This document shows positions 13,263-24,654 of a DNA stretch of 64,000 bases, in pieces. The position numbers and the translations under genes are program-made. The DNA lies in assembly GCF_036370855.1 (NCBI RefSeq), contig NC_088102.1:67651601-67715600 (forward strand), given 5' to 3'. This stretch comes from Dromaius novaehollandiae. Its lineage: Eukaryota; Chordata; Aves; Casuariiformes; Dromaiidae. Each line of letters begins with the position of its first letter. The first letter of the stretch is position 1. The notes beneath the pieces are model-generated. The model saw only the letters and a list, made by a program, of their open reading frames with translations, had not been told where the DNA came from and did no database searches.

Positions 13263-15417
13263 TTCATTTAGGCTTGTGCTGCCAGTGAGAACTTGGCCCA
13301 GGAATACTCAACTCCCAACTTGCATTGCAGCCTCTGAGGACTACTGAATGCACAGGAACACAATGGCTGGTACTAATGCTTTCTACCGCTAACTGGAGAA
13401 GGAAGATTGCACAGGGCTGCTGTACTGCCAAGACAATAGGAACTGTAAGTCCATGAAAACTGGAAAGATCTGACTAAATTAAATTTAAATTAAACCAAAA
13501 AAATTAAGCTAAATTAAACAAACACATGCGAAGTACTGTAATGGTGGAGGGTGGAGGCTGCCTGTTTTCTTTTCCATTTTTTCTATGAATTCAACAAAAA
13601 AGAATTGATGTGGAAAGGAATTGTGGAAAAAGCAATTGGGCATAAAATAAATGGCACTGTGTATACTCATCTGATTGATAATGGGTTATATCAAAACCTA
13701 ATATTGTTTATACTCAAGTGAGATGTGGCATAATATTCCATGCATTTTTAGTATGACTGTCTCTATATTTACTTGTTTAATAAAATATGGATCTTGAGAC
13801 CCTTGCAGTGCTCCTTCTTCTGAAGAAATTCTGTGAAGTGGAAGGTGAATATGCTCAACCATGTAATGGGATGTTTATTTATGTTTTTAATTAATTTTTT
13901 TTGCTTTTCAAAATTAGATGTATATTACATATCAAACATTACATGAAAGACAACATGTGGAGGTGCAAATAGTCATAACAGGAAGTTATTTAGATAAAAG
14001 TAACAGAAAAATATTGAACAATTATGAAAAGCATTCAAGATTAATCAAATTCAATGCATGGAGATCGTATTTCTGTAACTCTGACTGCTTTATCCGTTTA
14101 TTATTCTATACACCAGTTGTCAACATTTAACTGGCTTGTATTTTTTGTAAGACCTCTTGCTATGGCTGTTCCTTTTAATAGGTCTGATCTAGAGCCACTG
14201 AAGTCAGATGGGAATCTTTCAGGTGACAGTGAATTGGTCACAATAGCATTAATAGACTGTACATTTAAATATAAACAAGGCAAGTAAGGCAGTCTGATTG
14301 TATACCCCATTCCACTTCCCCTCATTATTATCCCTATAGGATGATTCTTGATTCTTTCAGTATAGCAAGATTCAGAACTGCTTAGTGCAGATCAAAGAAA
14401 TCAACCAAGAGCACCTTATGGTTTCAGCACCCCAAGGTGACAGTCAAGACTGCTTTGGCCCCCTGCGCTGCGTGCGATGGCAGGTGTTGCAGCTGGTGGC
14501 TGACGCTGCCCTAGAGGTACCCTTCCACCCACTGGAAACTGTTGTGGAGCAGTCCACACTGTTTTTCCTGGAGTCGCATCCGGGGTGGAGGTGAGGTTAT
14601 TGGGCCAGCCAGAGATTCATGTATACTGGGTGAGCTCCCATGAAGCTGGACGAGACCTAACTGCAGCTGCTTTGCAAAAATTTTACTCTGCCTCTTGCCC
14701 CAAAGTGCTAAGTACAGTAGCAGAAATTAAACTCGTTAAAGTTTGTAAAAGCCCCTACTCAGAACCTCATCCACTGCTATTTGTTCCCACCTTATAGACT
14801 ACAGATATATAATTTATAGTAAAATTGCACCAAGCAATCTCTCTCTCTTTGAGAAAATGTAGATTTCATCCAAGTATCTCCAGCCCTTAGTGCTTCCAGG
14901 TGGAAAGCATTTTGTCAGTGACCACTTTCATTTATAGTCAGAGAATTCCCACTGAAATGCCCCTAGAAATCTCAGCCAGGACAGTTGGGAAGTAATCAAG
15001 ACGCAGTCCTTCTGGTAACCATATCTCATAAATCTAGGGATTTACAGGTTGATCCTAATATTTTCAACTCCATCTAGAAACCTAGTGGCAGCTGCCGCAG
15101 ATCCAGAAATATTGGTATAATAATAATTTTGCTATAAAATGCTGCTTCGAAAACCAGCCATAGAATTGTTCCTCAGCTTGAGTTTCCCAGAGGCCTTAAG
15201 ATAAAGCCCCATGCAAAGTGTAATGCAGCTAAATAATCTTGAAGTGATAGAAGTAGGGATTGTTCTGGCAAGGATTACCTCTGGAAGGAGGAGTCACACT
15301 CTTCCCCTTAGATCCCGATGAAAATAGTGATAATAAATTCTGATTGAAAAAAGTTTTAGCATCCTTCTGTATTACCTAAGCAGTAAAATTCAGTTGACAT
15401 CTTTCCAAGCTAATGAG

Positions 15418-15446
15418 GCCATCATGAGGGACACCTTCATGATGGC
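15418..15446. repeat. 13-bp inverted repeat (hairpin)
   Basis: gccatcatgaggg at 15418-15430 faces ccttcatgatggc at 15434-15446 across a 3-base spacer. The arms pair at 12 of 13 positions. It may be the centre of a decayed palindromic repeat rather than an independent element. Confidence 0.75.
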
Positions 15447-17004
15447 TGTGCTGCACTAGAGAGTCTAGCCCAGTCTTTAGCTGGTGTAAATCAGCTGTAT
15501 TATCTTCTCACTAAATTGGCAAGCACTGTCATTCCCAAAGCCTCAAATAGCTTCAGGAATCAAACTGCCATCCTTAACTTTATATGTGTGCTTCAGGACA
15601 AAATGAAAGTGTTCTCTTAATGCCTAGAAATCCCCTGCCTTCACCCTGTTCGTTATTAGAATGTCTTGAAATTCAGCCAAAATGCTTAAGTAGCTGAAGA
15701 ATAATCTCCGGAGATTAAGAGATCTGCAACAAAAACAATAGGAAAGTGATCTCTAGAGTAAGGGCTTTGTGACTCCTCTTTTGCTTACATAAGCCAGTAG
15801 CCGCTTCACAGAAGTTACAAGAGTAGAAGAATCAAATGAGAAGAGCATCCAGCCCTACAATTACTGTGAATTACATCTTTAAAAGTGAGGATTTTCAGAT
15901 GTAAAGGGGGGATTTGGAAATGGATGGATAGGCTTATTTGAGAGTTTTCTCACAAAAGGCTCTTCATCTTTCCTGTTACCTGTTAATCTTCCCTTGCATT
16001 GCTTTTCCTTTTCTCTTAGTGACCCACTCTCTTTCCATATGGGGAAAAGGTTTGGGGTTTAGCCTTTTTACTGGCCTCTGTAAAGCTAGAAATGATGGAA
16101 ACATAAATCTACATGGTTTATTTCCACAGTGGCCATAGACTTTTCTTCCCTAAAGACTGAAAGCTGCTTTATCTTTTCAAGTTCCATCATTGTGTTTAAC
16201 CTACAGCTCCAAGATATCTGTGTTATCTCTCCAGACAGGCCATTGCTTGGCCCTTTACTGGCAGTCAGTAGTTGTTTCGCCGTTGTGCTGGGCTGAGCAG
16301 ATGCGTCGTTCTTGGATTTCTCCAGGCAGAGATTAAATCAGATTTAAGTGGCACCACAATTATAACATTTTCTTCTCTTCCCCCTTCTTAGCTTCCAGGT
16401 TTACTTCCAGTTTACTTTCTACCTGGCCTGCTTCAGCTTCCAAAGTCTGCTAATTCCTTGCTTCTGTTTCAAGCAGACCAGCCCTAAACATCCTTCTTTC
16501 CATAATCTGCCTCTTTCCTAAGCAGACAGATTTTTTTTCCCCCAGATCTTTTTCAGTCTTCATTTTTTGTCTGTCATAGCTTTCAGTCAGTCCTCCTAAC
16601 AAATCCTCTCTCACCATGCCTCCAAAAACCTGGGTTTTGATCCAATGCTCAGCCATTTCACCTCTGGGCTTCCAGTTCTATAACTTGGAAGATAAAGCAA
16701 TAAAGCAAGCACAAGTAAAACTAATCCCTGAAATGGACTAGATAATTCTCCCTCCTATTTTCCCCCAAGGCAAACACATTGACATTTGAGTTAAGTTATA
16801 TCCTGGCCATATAAAAAGAAACTGAAATTCATCTATAAAGTTTTTACTGGCTAGCACCGTGAGTCTCTCTGAGGGCAAAAACTAAGGGCAGAACTTGGCT
16901 TTGTTGCTGAAAATTCACAGCAGACTTCTCTGGGTAATGGCAGGAAATCACTCTCTGTCTACATAAGCAAATCTTATTGTGCTCGGACACTGAGGAAAGC
17001 TATT

Positions 17005-17078
17005 AATCCTGGGCCTGATCCTTCTCATGCTAGTGTAAATCAGAAATAAGTCCTCTGAAGTCAGAGGAGTTACAAAAA
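17005..17078. repeat. Ancient amniote palindromic repeat remnant
   Basis: 'cctgggcctgatccttctcatgctagtgtaaatcagaaataagtcctctgaagtcagaggagttac' follows the widespread pattern 'gggcctgatcc...ctggtgtaaatcaggagtaactccactgaagtcaatggagttaca'. This is one of the clearest copies in the window. Confidence 0.55.
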
Positions 17079-17180
17079 TGGATGAAGAACTCTGTAATTG
17101 TTATTAAGGCCAGGAATCCTGTTATGAAAACCAGGGTTAAGCCTGTCTTCATGCATTTCTAAGCTTGCTAACATGAGGAG

Positions 17181-17345
17181 CAATGTGATCTAGCAGATAG
17201 AGCACAGAAATAAAAGCTGGGAGGTCTTGACTCTATTTCTGGCTCTGACAGTGACATATTAGGTGACAATGAGCAGATCATTTCACTTCCATAAACAAAC
17301 GCTTCCCCTTTCACCTTTGGTCTAGTTGATCCGTAAATCCTTTGG
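17181..17345 (+). mobile_element. MIR-like SINE, sense orientation
   Basis: 'caatgtgatctagcagatagagcacagaaat...gaggtcttgactctatttctggctctgacagtgacatattaggtgacaatgagcagatcatttcacttcc' follows the MIR order: tRNA-like head, 'gggttcnaatcctggctctgccactta', 'gtgtgaccttgggcaagtcactt'. It is the best preserved MIR-type copy in the window. The tRNA-derived B-box region is too diverged to be a functional tRNA. Confidence 0.7.
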
Positions 17346-17639
17346 TCTAAACAGGACCTTCTAAGTATTGCCATAATGTAAGTAATAATAAACTCACCCT
17401 TGCAAAGAGTAATTCTAAAACAAAATTAAATTAGACTTAAATACACCAAAATTACTTTAAAATCATGGAAATAACATATTAAGGCATTTTTTATTAGGAC
17501 TGGGATTATATAACTCCAGAGAAAAGAGGGCGGTTTGCTACCCCAAGACTCATTTGTCACCAGCAGTCACAATGGTTTCTTAAGATGACAATAGATCAGT
17601 CTGTCTAACTTGCAATTAGGGATAAAAAAAAGATTGACA

Positions 17640-17960
17640 AAAAGACCTGACCTTAATTTAAAAAATTAACACTGTGGCAAAAAGCAAATGAAGTGCATTT
17701 TCCAGTTTAATTAAAATGCCACAATTACAATGTAAATAATTTTGTTTTATTAATCATCAGCATTCAAGCTTGCGACTGCAGCGATACTAAAGATAATTAA
17801 GTTGCTGGTACTGAGTGTGGTGCCTTAATAATTACATAGTAGTTAATACAGAATGCTAACTAAAACTGGGAAGTTCTGCATAGCAATTATGTTATCTAAG
17901 GCTGCTAATTATTCATGTTAATTTAGAATTATTTTAGTTGCCTGTGTAGACTAGGCTTGT
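17640..17960. promoter_or_regulatory. Candidate conserved non-coding element (TAAT-rich)
   Basis: About 320 bases with many ATTA/TAAT homeodomain core words (for example ttaataattac, gctaattattcatgttaattta, agtttaattaaaatg). They are mixed with less AT-rich words such as 'cttgcgactgcagcgatac', and no repeat similarity was noticed. This composition is typical of vertebrate developmental enhancers, but only cross-species conservation could establish it. There is no open reading frame of note. Confidence 0.3.
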
Positions 17961-18224
17961 TAAACCGCAAGTATCCATTGTCACTTTTGTCAGATGCAAC
18001 AGAACTGGTGCTTTCCTTTGCTTTCCATTGAAGTTTACACAATGGTGTTTCACATCATCAAAGTGGTACGTAAGGGAGACATATCCTACAGAATGCTATA
18101 CTGTGTTGGTTAGTCTATTTGTCTGCATGTGCAGATACCAGCATGTTCATAGCTCAGGACACTCTGCCGTTATGAGAACCCTTCCAATTGTCAATGTCAA
18201 GGCACAGTCCACCTTTTAAAGTAG

Positions 18225-18330
18225 CTCTTATTAGTACTACTTTACAGATGGAGAAAGCAAGGTTATTTTAAGGATATGAAGAAAATGAGATCAAGAAACT
18301 AAGGTTGGCCAGGAACAGACCAGAATCAGA
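18225..18330 (-). mobile_element. MIR-like SINE remnant
   Basis: 'ctactttacagatggagaaagcaaggtta...agaaactaaggttggccaggaacagaccagaatcagaat' keeps the antisense MIR order (tail with 'ttttacagatgaggaaactgaggc', then head). It is heavily diverged. Confidence 0.5.
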
Positions 18331-19879
18331 ATAAAAAAGTCACAGGTAATTCCTGCTTGCACTTGTAATATTGAGGATTGTGCTTTAAGATCTGCGCTTC
18401 TGAGGTAGGATATGGGCAGGGAGCTATGAAGCCTGAAATGCCAAATCAGTTGAGCTGAATGTAGTGTAAAGAAGACATGTTGCAAATAGCTTGAGTGCAC
18501 AAGGTAAAAAGGAATGGAGAAAGTACTCTGCAATCAAAAATGAAGTGGTCGAAAGGCCACACCCCTCGATTTAAAATTTTCTAGAAATATAGAAATCAAA
18601 TGGAGAAGGTTTAATCAGTGTTCTTCCTGCGTCTACAAGCAATGGCAGCCTTCTTTCAGGTAAAGCTCTTTAACTGTCTTAAGTCAGAGAGAAGAGATTA
18701 ATTGTGAAATGGCACTGCTTGTAAAAGCAAAATATACCAGAGAGATGTTTTAATCAGGGAGTTCAAAAAGAATAGGAAAAAGAGGACACTCTAAATTGGA
18801 TTTTGATTGGTCTCTAGCAGATGAGTCAGCTTTTAATTTTGCAAACTCATTCCCTGGAAAGAAAGCAGATTATGGTAAGGAACTAAAATTTAAAAAGTGC
18901 AGGAGAAACTGCTAGAGATACAAAATTAACCACTGATAAAGCAAAATAACTTTCCAAGTAAAAAAAACCAGCATCCATTTCAGAGTGAAACTTAAACTGT
19001 ATTGGGCAGTTCTCCCAAAGAGGAGGCACAGCACTCCAGTTCCTGCAGGATGCCTCCAGGAGGAGCCTGTCTGGAGAGCTTAGGATGTGGCCTCATGTCT
19101 TTGGAGAAACCACCTGAGTGTAGCCAACAAGGAGTTGCAGGCAACATGACTTTGCTTTTCTCCCTCGTATTGGCAGAATAGCGATAAGAAAATTGAGATT
19201 TTGCAGTAATGCAATGGCAACATCAAGAGCTTAAAATACTGATCTTAAGTTTTTTTAACACAAGTTCTTTTTCTAGGTTTACTGTTTCCTTCTAGTGTGA
19301 GGGTAAATTTTAACTAATGTTCAGACATGAGCTCTGTGTTGCTCTGAGCTTGTTTGAAAAGGTAATGTGGCTACGTGGCATCTCCAGAGACTATGGAACA
19401 AAAGAGAAGAACGCCTCCCTGTTCACTCACTCTTTATGCATGCAGGAACTATTTTTAATATCACAAATTAATACATATGGGGAAACAGATCCTCTCAGCA
19501 ATAGAGTGTCAGCAGCATCTGAGACTGAAAGATGCAGAGAAGCAGGGCTGGCAGCTCTTGGGGTTCTGTTGCCCTAGGCAAAGCAGCACATCTCTAGCAT
19601 AGTATCACCTACATGTATCTTTACTGGACAATTAGCTGACCCTACTATTTTGCTGCTCAGGGTAGCCCCATTGGTAGGGCTGGCCTTGCAAAGAAGTTAA
19701 ATACATCAGAATATTCACTGCTGCTCTTCATCTTGCAACTTGCAGTTCCTTCACAACTCAGAGCTCCACTGATCAAATGTCGAAGGTGTGGCTGCTTTTA
19801 CTTTTTTCCCTTGGTGACTTTATTAGATGTATTTCCAAGTCTGAAGTTCATAATTGGTGTCTGCTTATTTTCATAAACA

Positions 19880-19975
19880 TGATTGAGGGCCAAGTTCTGC
19901 TCCAATTATTCCTGTGTAATACGATTCCAATGTGTTACATGAGTATGAATGGATTTAGATCCATACAGGGCATAT
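19880..19975. repeat. Ancient amniote palindromic repeat remnant
   Basis: 'gagggccaagttctgctccaattattcctgtgtaat' corresponds to 'gggccaaattctgctctcagttacacctgtgtaaat', a very old interspersed repeat word found across amniotes. The second arm is degraded ('ggatttagatcc'). Confidence 0.4.
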
Positions 19976-20509
19976 TAACTTTAGTTTAGGGCCTCATATT
20001 CATTGTGAAATTTGGAGTCCACATAAGAAGTCAAGAGGGCTGCAAAACAGCATTTTTATCTCCTTCAGAAAGCTTTCCTGGGTGGAGGAGTAAAACCATT
20101 TGTAGATTTGTCTCTGAGCTTGTTTTTCATGGAAGCAAAATTATTTTTCAAGGAGGAAACACTAATAAGAGAGGCTGACTTCTGTTTGCTGTGGACAATC
20201 CCAGATCTGTCTAACTTTTCCCAAGTATCCATAACTCCAGATGCAGTAGGACATTCATTCAAGCAGCCCAGTAATTTTTGCTGCCCCACTTTTACAGGGC
20301 ATATGGACAGCAAGACAGAATGCAAAACTCACTCATGTTGTCCTGTAGATCTGGCTCACCTCCAGTGTTCTGTCCAAACTATAAAGAAGTAAAGCACCCT
20401 ACTTTCTCATATATGCAGAAACACTCCTTGCATCTAATCTGTAACTTCCCTTGAAGTATCACAAAACCTCTTATAGACATAAGCTAATTACATCATCCCA
20501 GGAAGATGG

Positions 20510-20600
20510 GTAGAAATAAGCAAATTTGTAAACAAGGAAACCAAGGCCCAGAAGGGTTAAGTAACTTGGTTAACAGAAGTTTGTGGTTAAGACATGCATA
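20510..20600 (-). mobile_element. MIR-like SINE remnant
   Basis: 'tttgtaaacaaggaaaccaaggcccagaagggttaagtaacttggttaacagaagtttgtggtt' matches the antisense MIR core ('acagatgaggaaactgaggcacagagaggttaagtaacttgcccaaggtcaca'). Confidence 0.6.
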
Positions 20601-21080
20601 GATTCTAGAAATCTTTACCATGTCCCTCATGCTGTAATTACTGGGCTGCACTTCTTCTGAAGGGATTCTTCCCTGAAGCACTGCTGCTTTACAACCACTC
20701 TCCTGGCTATCTGCTGCAGACCGTAGGTTCCCTGTCTTTCTTTGTTTGGTTATTTTCATTGGCTGTGGCAGCATCAGCAGAGGCAGTTCATGTCTCTGTT
20801 CTGCATGTATAAGCAGGAGCGTCTGTTTTAGGAAACTGTCACATATCACATATCACTTGCTGGCAGCATGTGTACCACTAGAGATATGAGCATTTCTGTC
20901 TGGGAAATTTTGAGGTGAGCTACTTAAAAAGCTGACCCTGTATGGGTGCTTCATCTGGAAAGTGGAAATGCTGAACAATCAAAGGCCCAAACTGCCTCTG
21001 ATGGATACGCTGTTTCCAAATGCCTCCACTGGAAAGGAGCAATTAGCACAGTTCAGCAGATGTGCAGCAAGGTCATGCCT

Positions 21081-21109
21081 ATATCTTTATATCTTCTATA
21101 TAAAGATAT
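21081..21109. repeat. Perfect 11-bp inverted repeat
   Basis: atatctttata (21081-21091) and tataaagatat (21099-21109) are exact reverse complements separated by 7 bases, so a stable AT-rich hairpin is possible. No flanking feature explains it. Confidence 0.85.
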
Positions 21110-21820
21110 TCTATTACTTTAGCCCTACAATCCCAGAAGAGTACAGACTGGGCCATGTTGAAAATTTGGACTTTTATCTGAAGAAAGGTCAGCTTGCATC
21201 TGCTTCCCCTTCAAATCTCCCCCAAAGTACCAACATCTGGACTTTTTCAAAGGCATGGAAGGCAGTTTGGCATCCCTCTCCAAATGTTTCTGAAAATCTT
21301 CCCCAGAAACCCTTAGAAATACAGACCCTCATGCTCATGCTGTTCTCCGTGTGCTGAAATCAGTGGAATTATACCACTGTAAGATAGAAATGAGGGGAGA
21401 AAGTGGCCCCATGAGAGGCCCTTCTGGATAGCAGTGGTGAAAATGAAGCCGTTAATCATCCCACTACATGGTGATGAGACTTTGCTGCCAGGCTAATACC
21501 CTGATGCAGCATGGTATGGATGCACAACCAGATGTGTTCTTGTCTGCATTGGCAGCAGAGGGAATTCAAGGTCTACGGTCGGTCTGCTGGAGACAGAGAA
21601 AATATTAACAGTGTTATAAATCTGAATAGTCAAATTGATGAGGGGCTCAAGGAAAATGTCAGTAAATTAGAAATCATTAGAGACATTTTAAGAAGCATTA
21701 AGGTTGAGAATTTTGTTAAAGGATGTGTTTATTACAAAGATGACTGAACCCTGTTATAAATAAAAAGACTTTTTAATATCACTTGACTGAAAGAACAAGG
21801 GAATATGTATGTCTGTAAGT

Positions 21821-21850
21821 ACACACATACACACACACACACACACACAC
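21821..21850. repeat. (CA)n microsatellite
   Basis: A 30-base run of AC dinucleotides with a single T interruption near 21829. The number of uninterrupted repeats at the 3' side makes length polymorphism likely. Confidence 0.95.
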
Positions 21851-24519
21851 TGGCAAGCTTTTAAAGAGCAAAGTTTCAGACAAACAAACTGAGAGCGAGA
21901 ATTTGAACAGGATGGGGAGTTGAAACAGAAGCTTTTAATTGCTTCCTGATTGCTTGGGTCAAGTGTTGAATATGATAAAAGGGAAAGCAGAACAACATGA
22001 TTTTCTGTTTGATTCTCCCTCCCGCTGTTCTCTGAATGAATATAATGAAGCACTGAGTAGGGGGAGTCGGGGAGGCTGAGGATGGCTGGAGGGAGGAGAG
22101 AAAGAAAAGACTTCTCAAGAATTTTTGCTTTTGTACCTGAAAAGTTAGAAATATTGTAAAACTAATTATTTTAGGAGAAATGCATCACTGTATTGTCTGA
22201 GTATCATATTTGATTAGCACAAACTTATCAGTGCTTATCAGTCCAAAGCAAGGAGACCATGAAATTAACTGAGGGCCAGATTTTGGTTTCCTTCCTTCAC
22301 CAAATTCCTTTTGACATAAACAGTAATTTTTTTGAATAAGGAATGAGTTTAAATTAGGGAAAGGACTTTACGATTTGGCCCATTAGGGGCTATTTCCATG
22401 ATCTCCAGCAAGGCATTTTTCTTTTGTGAATTTTTTTTCTCTCTGCCCCCAAAACCTTCTGAATATTCCCCTAAATACAGCAGGCCCAGTCTGGCTCTGG
22501 TCTAACTATCTGGTTTTCCAACTTTCTTTCAAATACAAAGCTAGAATTTTGGACTCCAGTTCTAGTAATACCAATAAATGAATAGATTTTGAGTATAGTG
22601 TGACAATTAGGCTAGATATTTCTTCTCCAGTTTTTTGATAAGCCCCAGTGGTCCAATGAATACCTGCTTTCTCTCAGATTTGAAGGCTGAACCTTTTTAT
22701 CCTCCTCAAATAGTAATATTTCCACATCATTGTCTACAGGAGTTTGCTTCTCTCTCCTGCATCAATATACATCACAGGCAGGGAGGCTGCACTTCTGAAA
22801 CAGCCACATGGAGTCTTCAAGAGACAGCCTGAAGCCATGTGAGGAGTCATCAGCAGGGTTCTTCACTGATTATCACTCTCCTTAGCCTCCCTTGAGTTTT
22901 GTGCAGCTGGTGGAGTGCCACTTTAGTGAACCTTAGCTGTGATGAACCAATCCTGTACAGGTTAAAATAATTTGGGACACAACCTGATATCCTCCTAACA
23001 AAGTTTTCCTTCAGTAGAGATTCACTGCACATTTCTGAAGCTCCTTCACACTCCCCTACCCCTTTCCTTACTTAGTGAAGTGTTCAACGATTTTTCAATA
23101 AACGTGAGTAGCTCTATATGCAGAGCTGCTGCATGCCCCAGAATTTTTAAAAATAATAAGGACTCAGGACACTGAAAATGAGGCTGTCAAGCTCAAATTT
23201 TACAAGGCAAAACAGACCACAAACAATCTTCTTGACCCTACTCTCTTCTCTCCCCTTGTTTTCTTTACAAGATTGGTGGACACTCCTCTTCAAGAGGCAT
23301 TTAAAAAGGGCAGGTTTTGAGGCCAGTTGGAATTGCCTTTATTGATGCACCTGATATTCCTACAGGGATCTAATTTGCAGCATGGGGCTTTGTAATTTCA
23401 TGCTAGAACAGCAGAAAATGGAAGAATAACTCATCCAGAAGGAGGGGATTATGTAACACTAGTAAAAGAGAATCAGCAGAGACAGTGAAGATCCTTTGGA
23501 AAGTCATGTTGCTGGTCCTGCAGTGCCATGCACCCACTAATTGGTTTCAAAAAACAGGAAGATACATTACTAACAAGGGTAAAAAAAAAAGAGGGAGGAA
23601 AATGACTCAGTATTAATAGATCTCAACTTCTGAATTCACTCAGACAAAAAAATAAATAGCAGCTGAATAAAATCCTCTGCTGCAGAGGTTATACAGTTTA
23701 GTAGCTCTTGTGGAAAGCGTGAGACTTCCTGGAACTCCAAATGCAGATTTTGGGGTTAGGACATTTACCTGCTTATGGCCTTTCGCCACAAGTGGCACAC
23801 TCCATCTTCTGGGGCCTGACAACATTTAGGTGATTGATTGCCCACAACTTTTTTGCCTTGCCAAAGCTGTGTGAAAGCTGACACTAAGCAATCAGATGAA
23901 ACACCTTTTGTCACCATCTTCTATGCCTTGGGCTCTAGTGTGTCTGAAGAGGAGCCGTGTTTAAGAGTCTCACTGTGGGAAGTTCCTTCCCTAGCATAGA
24001 CCACCTATAGTCTTAGCATAGCCAAAGCACCTAGACTTTCTGCATATTTCTTTTTGGATTTTATACCATCATATTTTCAAATAGTTGTGTGTTTTCTTTT
24101 CCAAAAAAGAAAAAAATAAAACCATATACAGCTACCCGTTCTGGATTTCAGTGAACATCTGTGTCCTCATGTATGGTGAGTAAAGCGAGAAGGAGATGAT
24201 ATCCTTGTCCCATACCAGGTCCCTACTGTTTATAATCTCACTCTTATGCAGCTCTAAGAGAAACCCTCTGGCCTCTCAGGAATCAGTGAAACTTTCGCTT
24301 CTGACATATTGTCATAACATTTCTCTGACCATTGATTCGGTAAATATATTTTAAAAGCATCAGTCCTAGTATTATGCCTTTCGCCACTGCCTGTGAATAC
24401 TCAGCTGTTTTGAAAAATGATTTATTTCTGCTTATTGTTTAGCTCTTAACTGGTTTCTAATTAAGGCATTTTATCCTGAAGCTCTTAATTTTCTTAATAA
24501 ATTTTTTTGATTTTTATTA

Positions 24520-24654
24520 TCAAAATGTCCCGCCTGCTGCAGCTGCCGGAGCCCGGAGGATTGTGACGTTGGCACTATGTCACAGCCCGGCATGTGAGAG
24601 CTCTCCCAGTGCCGCAGGCTCCAGCCACCTTGGCCACCCTCTCTTGCCTCTCTC
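24520..24654 (+). promoter_or_regulatory. GC-rich leader / candidate promoter of TMCO5-like gene
   Basis: Base composition changes abruptly from AT-rich to GC-rich at about 24526 and stays so up to the start codon. The block contains TGACGT at 24564-24569, a CRE half-site extended by one base. It also has an inverted GTCAC at 24580-24584. CREM/CREB half-sites near the start are common in genes expressed in spermatids, which would suit a TMCO5-like gene. An in-frame stop (TGA at 24595-24597) lies upstream with no intervening ATG. No TATA box is obvious in the GC-rich block. Confidence 0.4.

Larger units (their letters stand above)
13263..17180. other. Intergenic region, no gene assigned
   Basis: Mostly AT-rich non-coding sequence. 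A GC-richer patch with an open frame at about 14430-14600 is described in the findings. A hairpin lies at 15418-15446. A 'ctggtgtaaatcagc' palindromic-repeat word lies at about 15481-15496, and another old repeat piece at 17005-17078. No splice-flanked exon could be supported. Confidence 0.5.
17961..24519. other. Intergenic region upstream of the TMCO5-like gene
   Basis: No supported exon. Open frames of 118 codons (minus, 20493-20849) and 131 codons (plus, 20962-21357) lack recognisable similarity or splice context. The region contains MIR-like pieces at about 18225-18330 and 20510-20600, an old palindromic repeat at about 19880-19975, an 11-bp inverted repeat at 21081-21109 and a CA microsatellite at 21821-21850. 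Confidence 0.5.

Noticed and set aside
20962-21357. 131-codon plus-strand open frame
   Set aside because: Crosses the hairpin at 21081-21109 and has no similarity or coding signature that I recognise.
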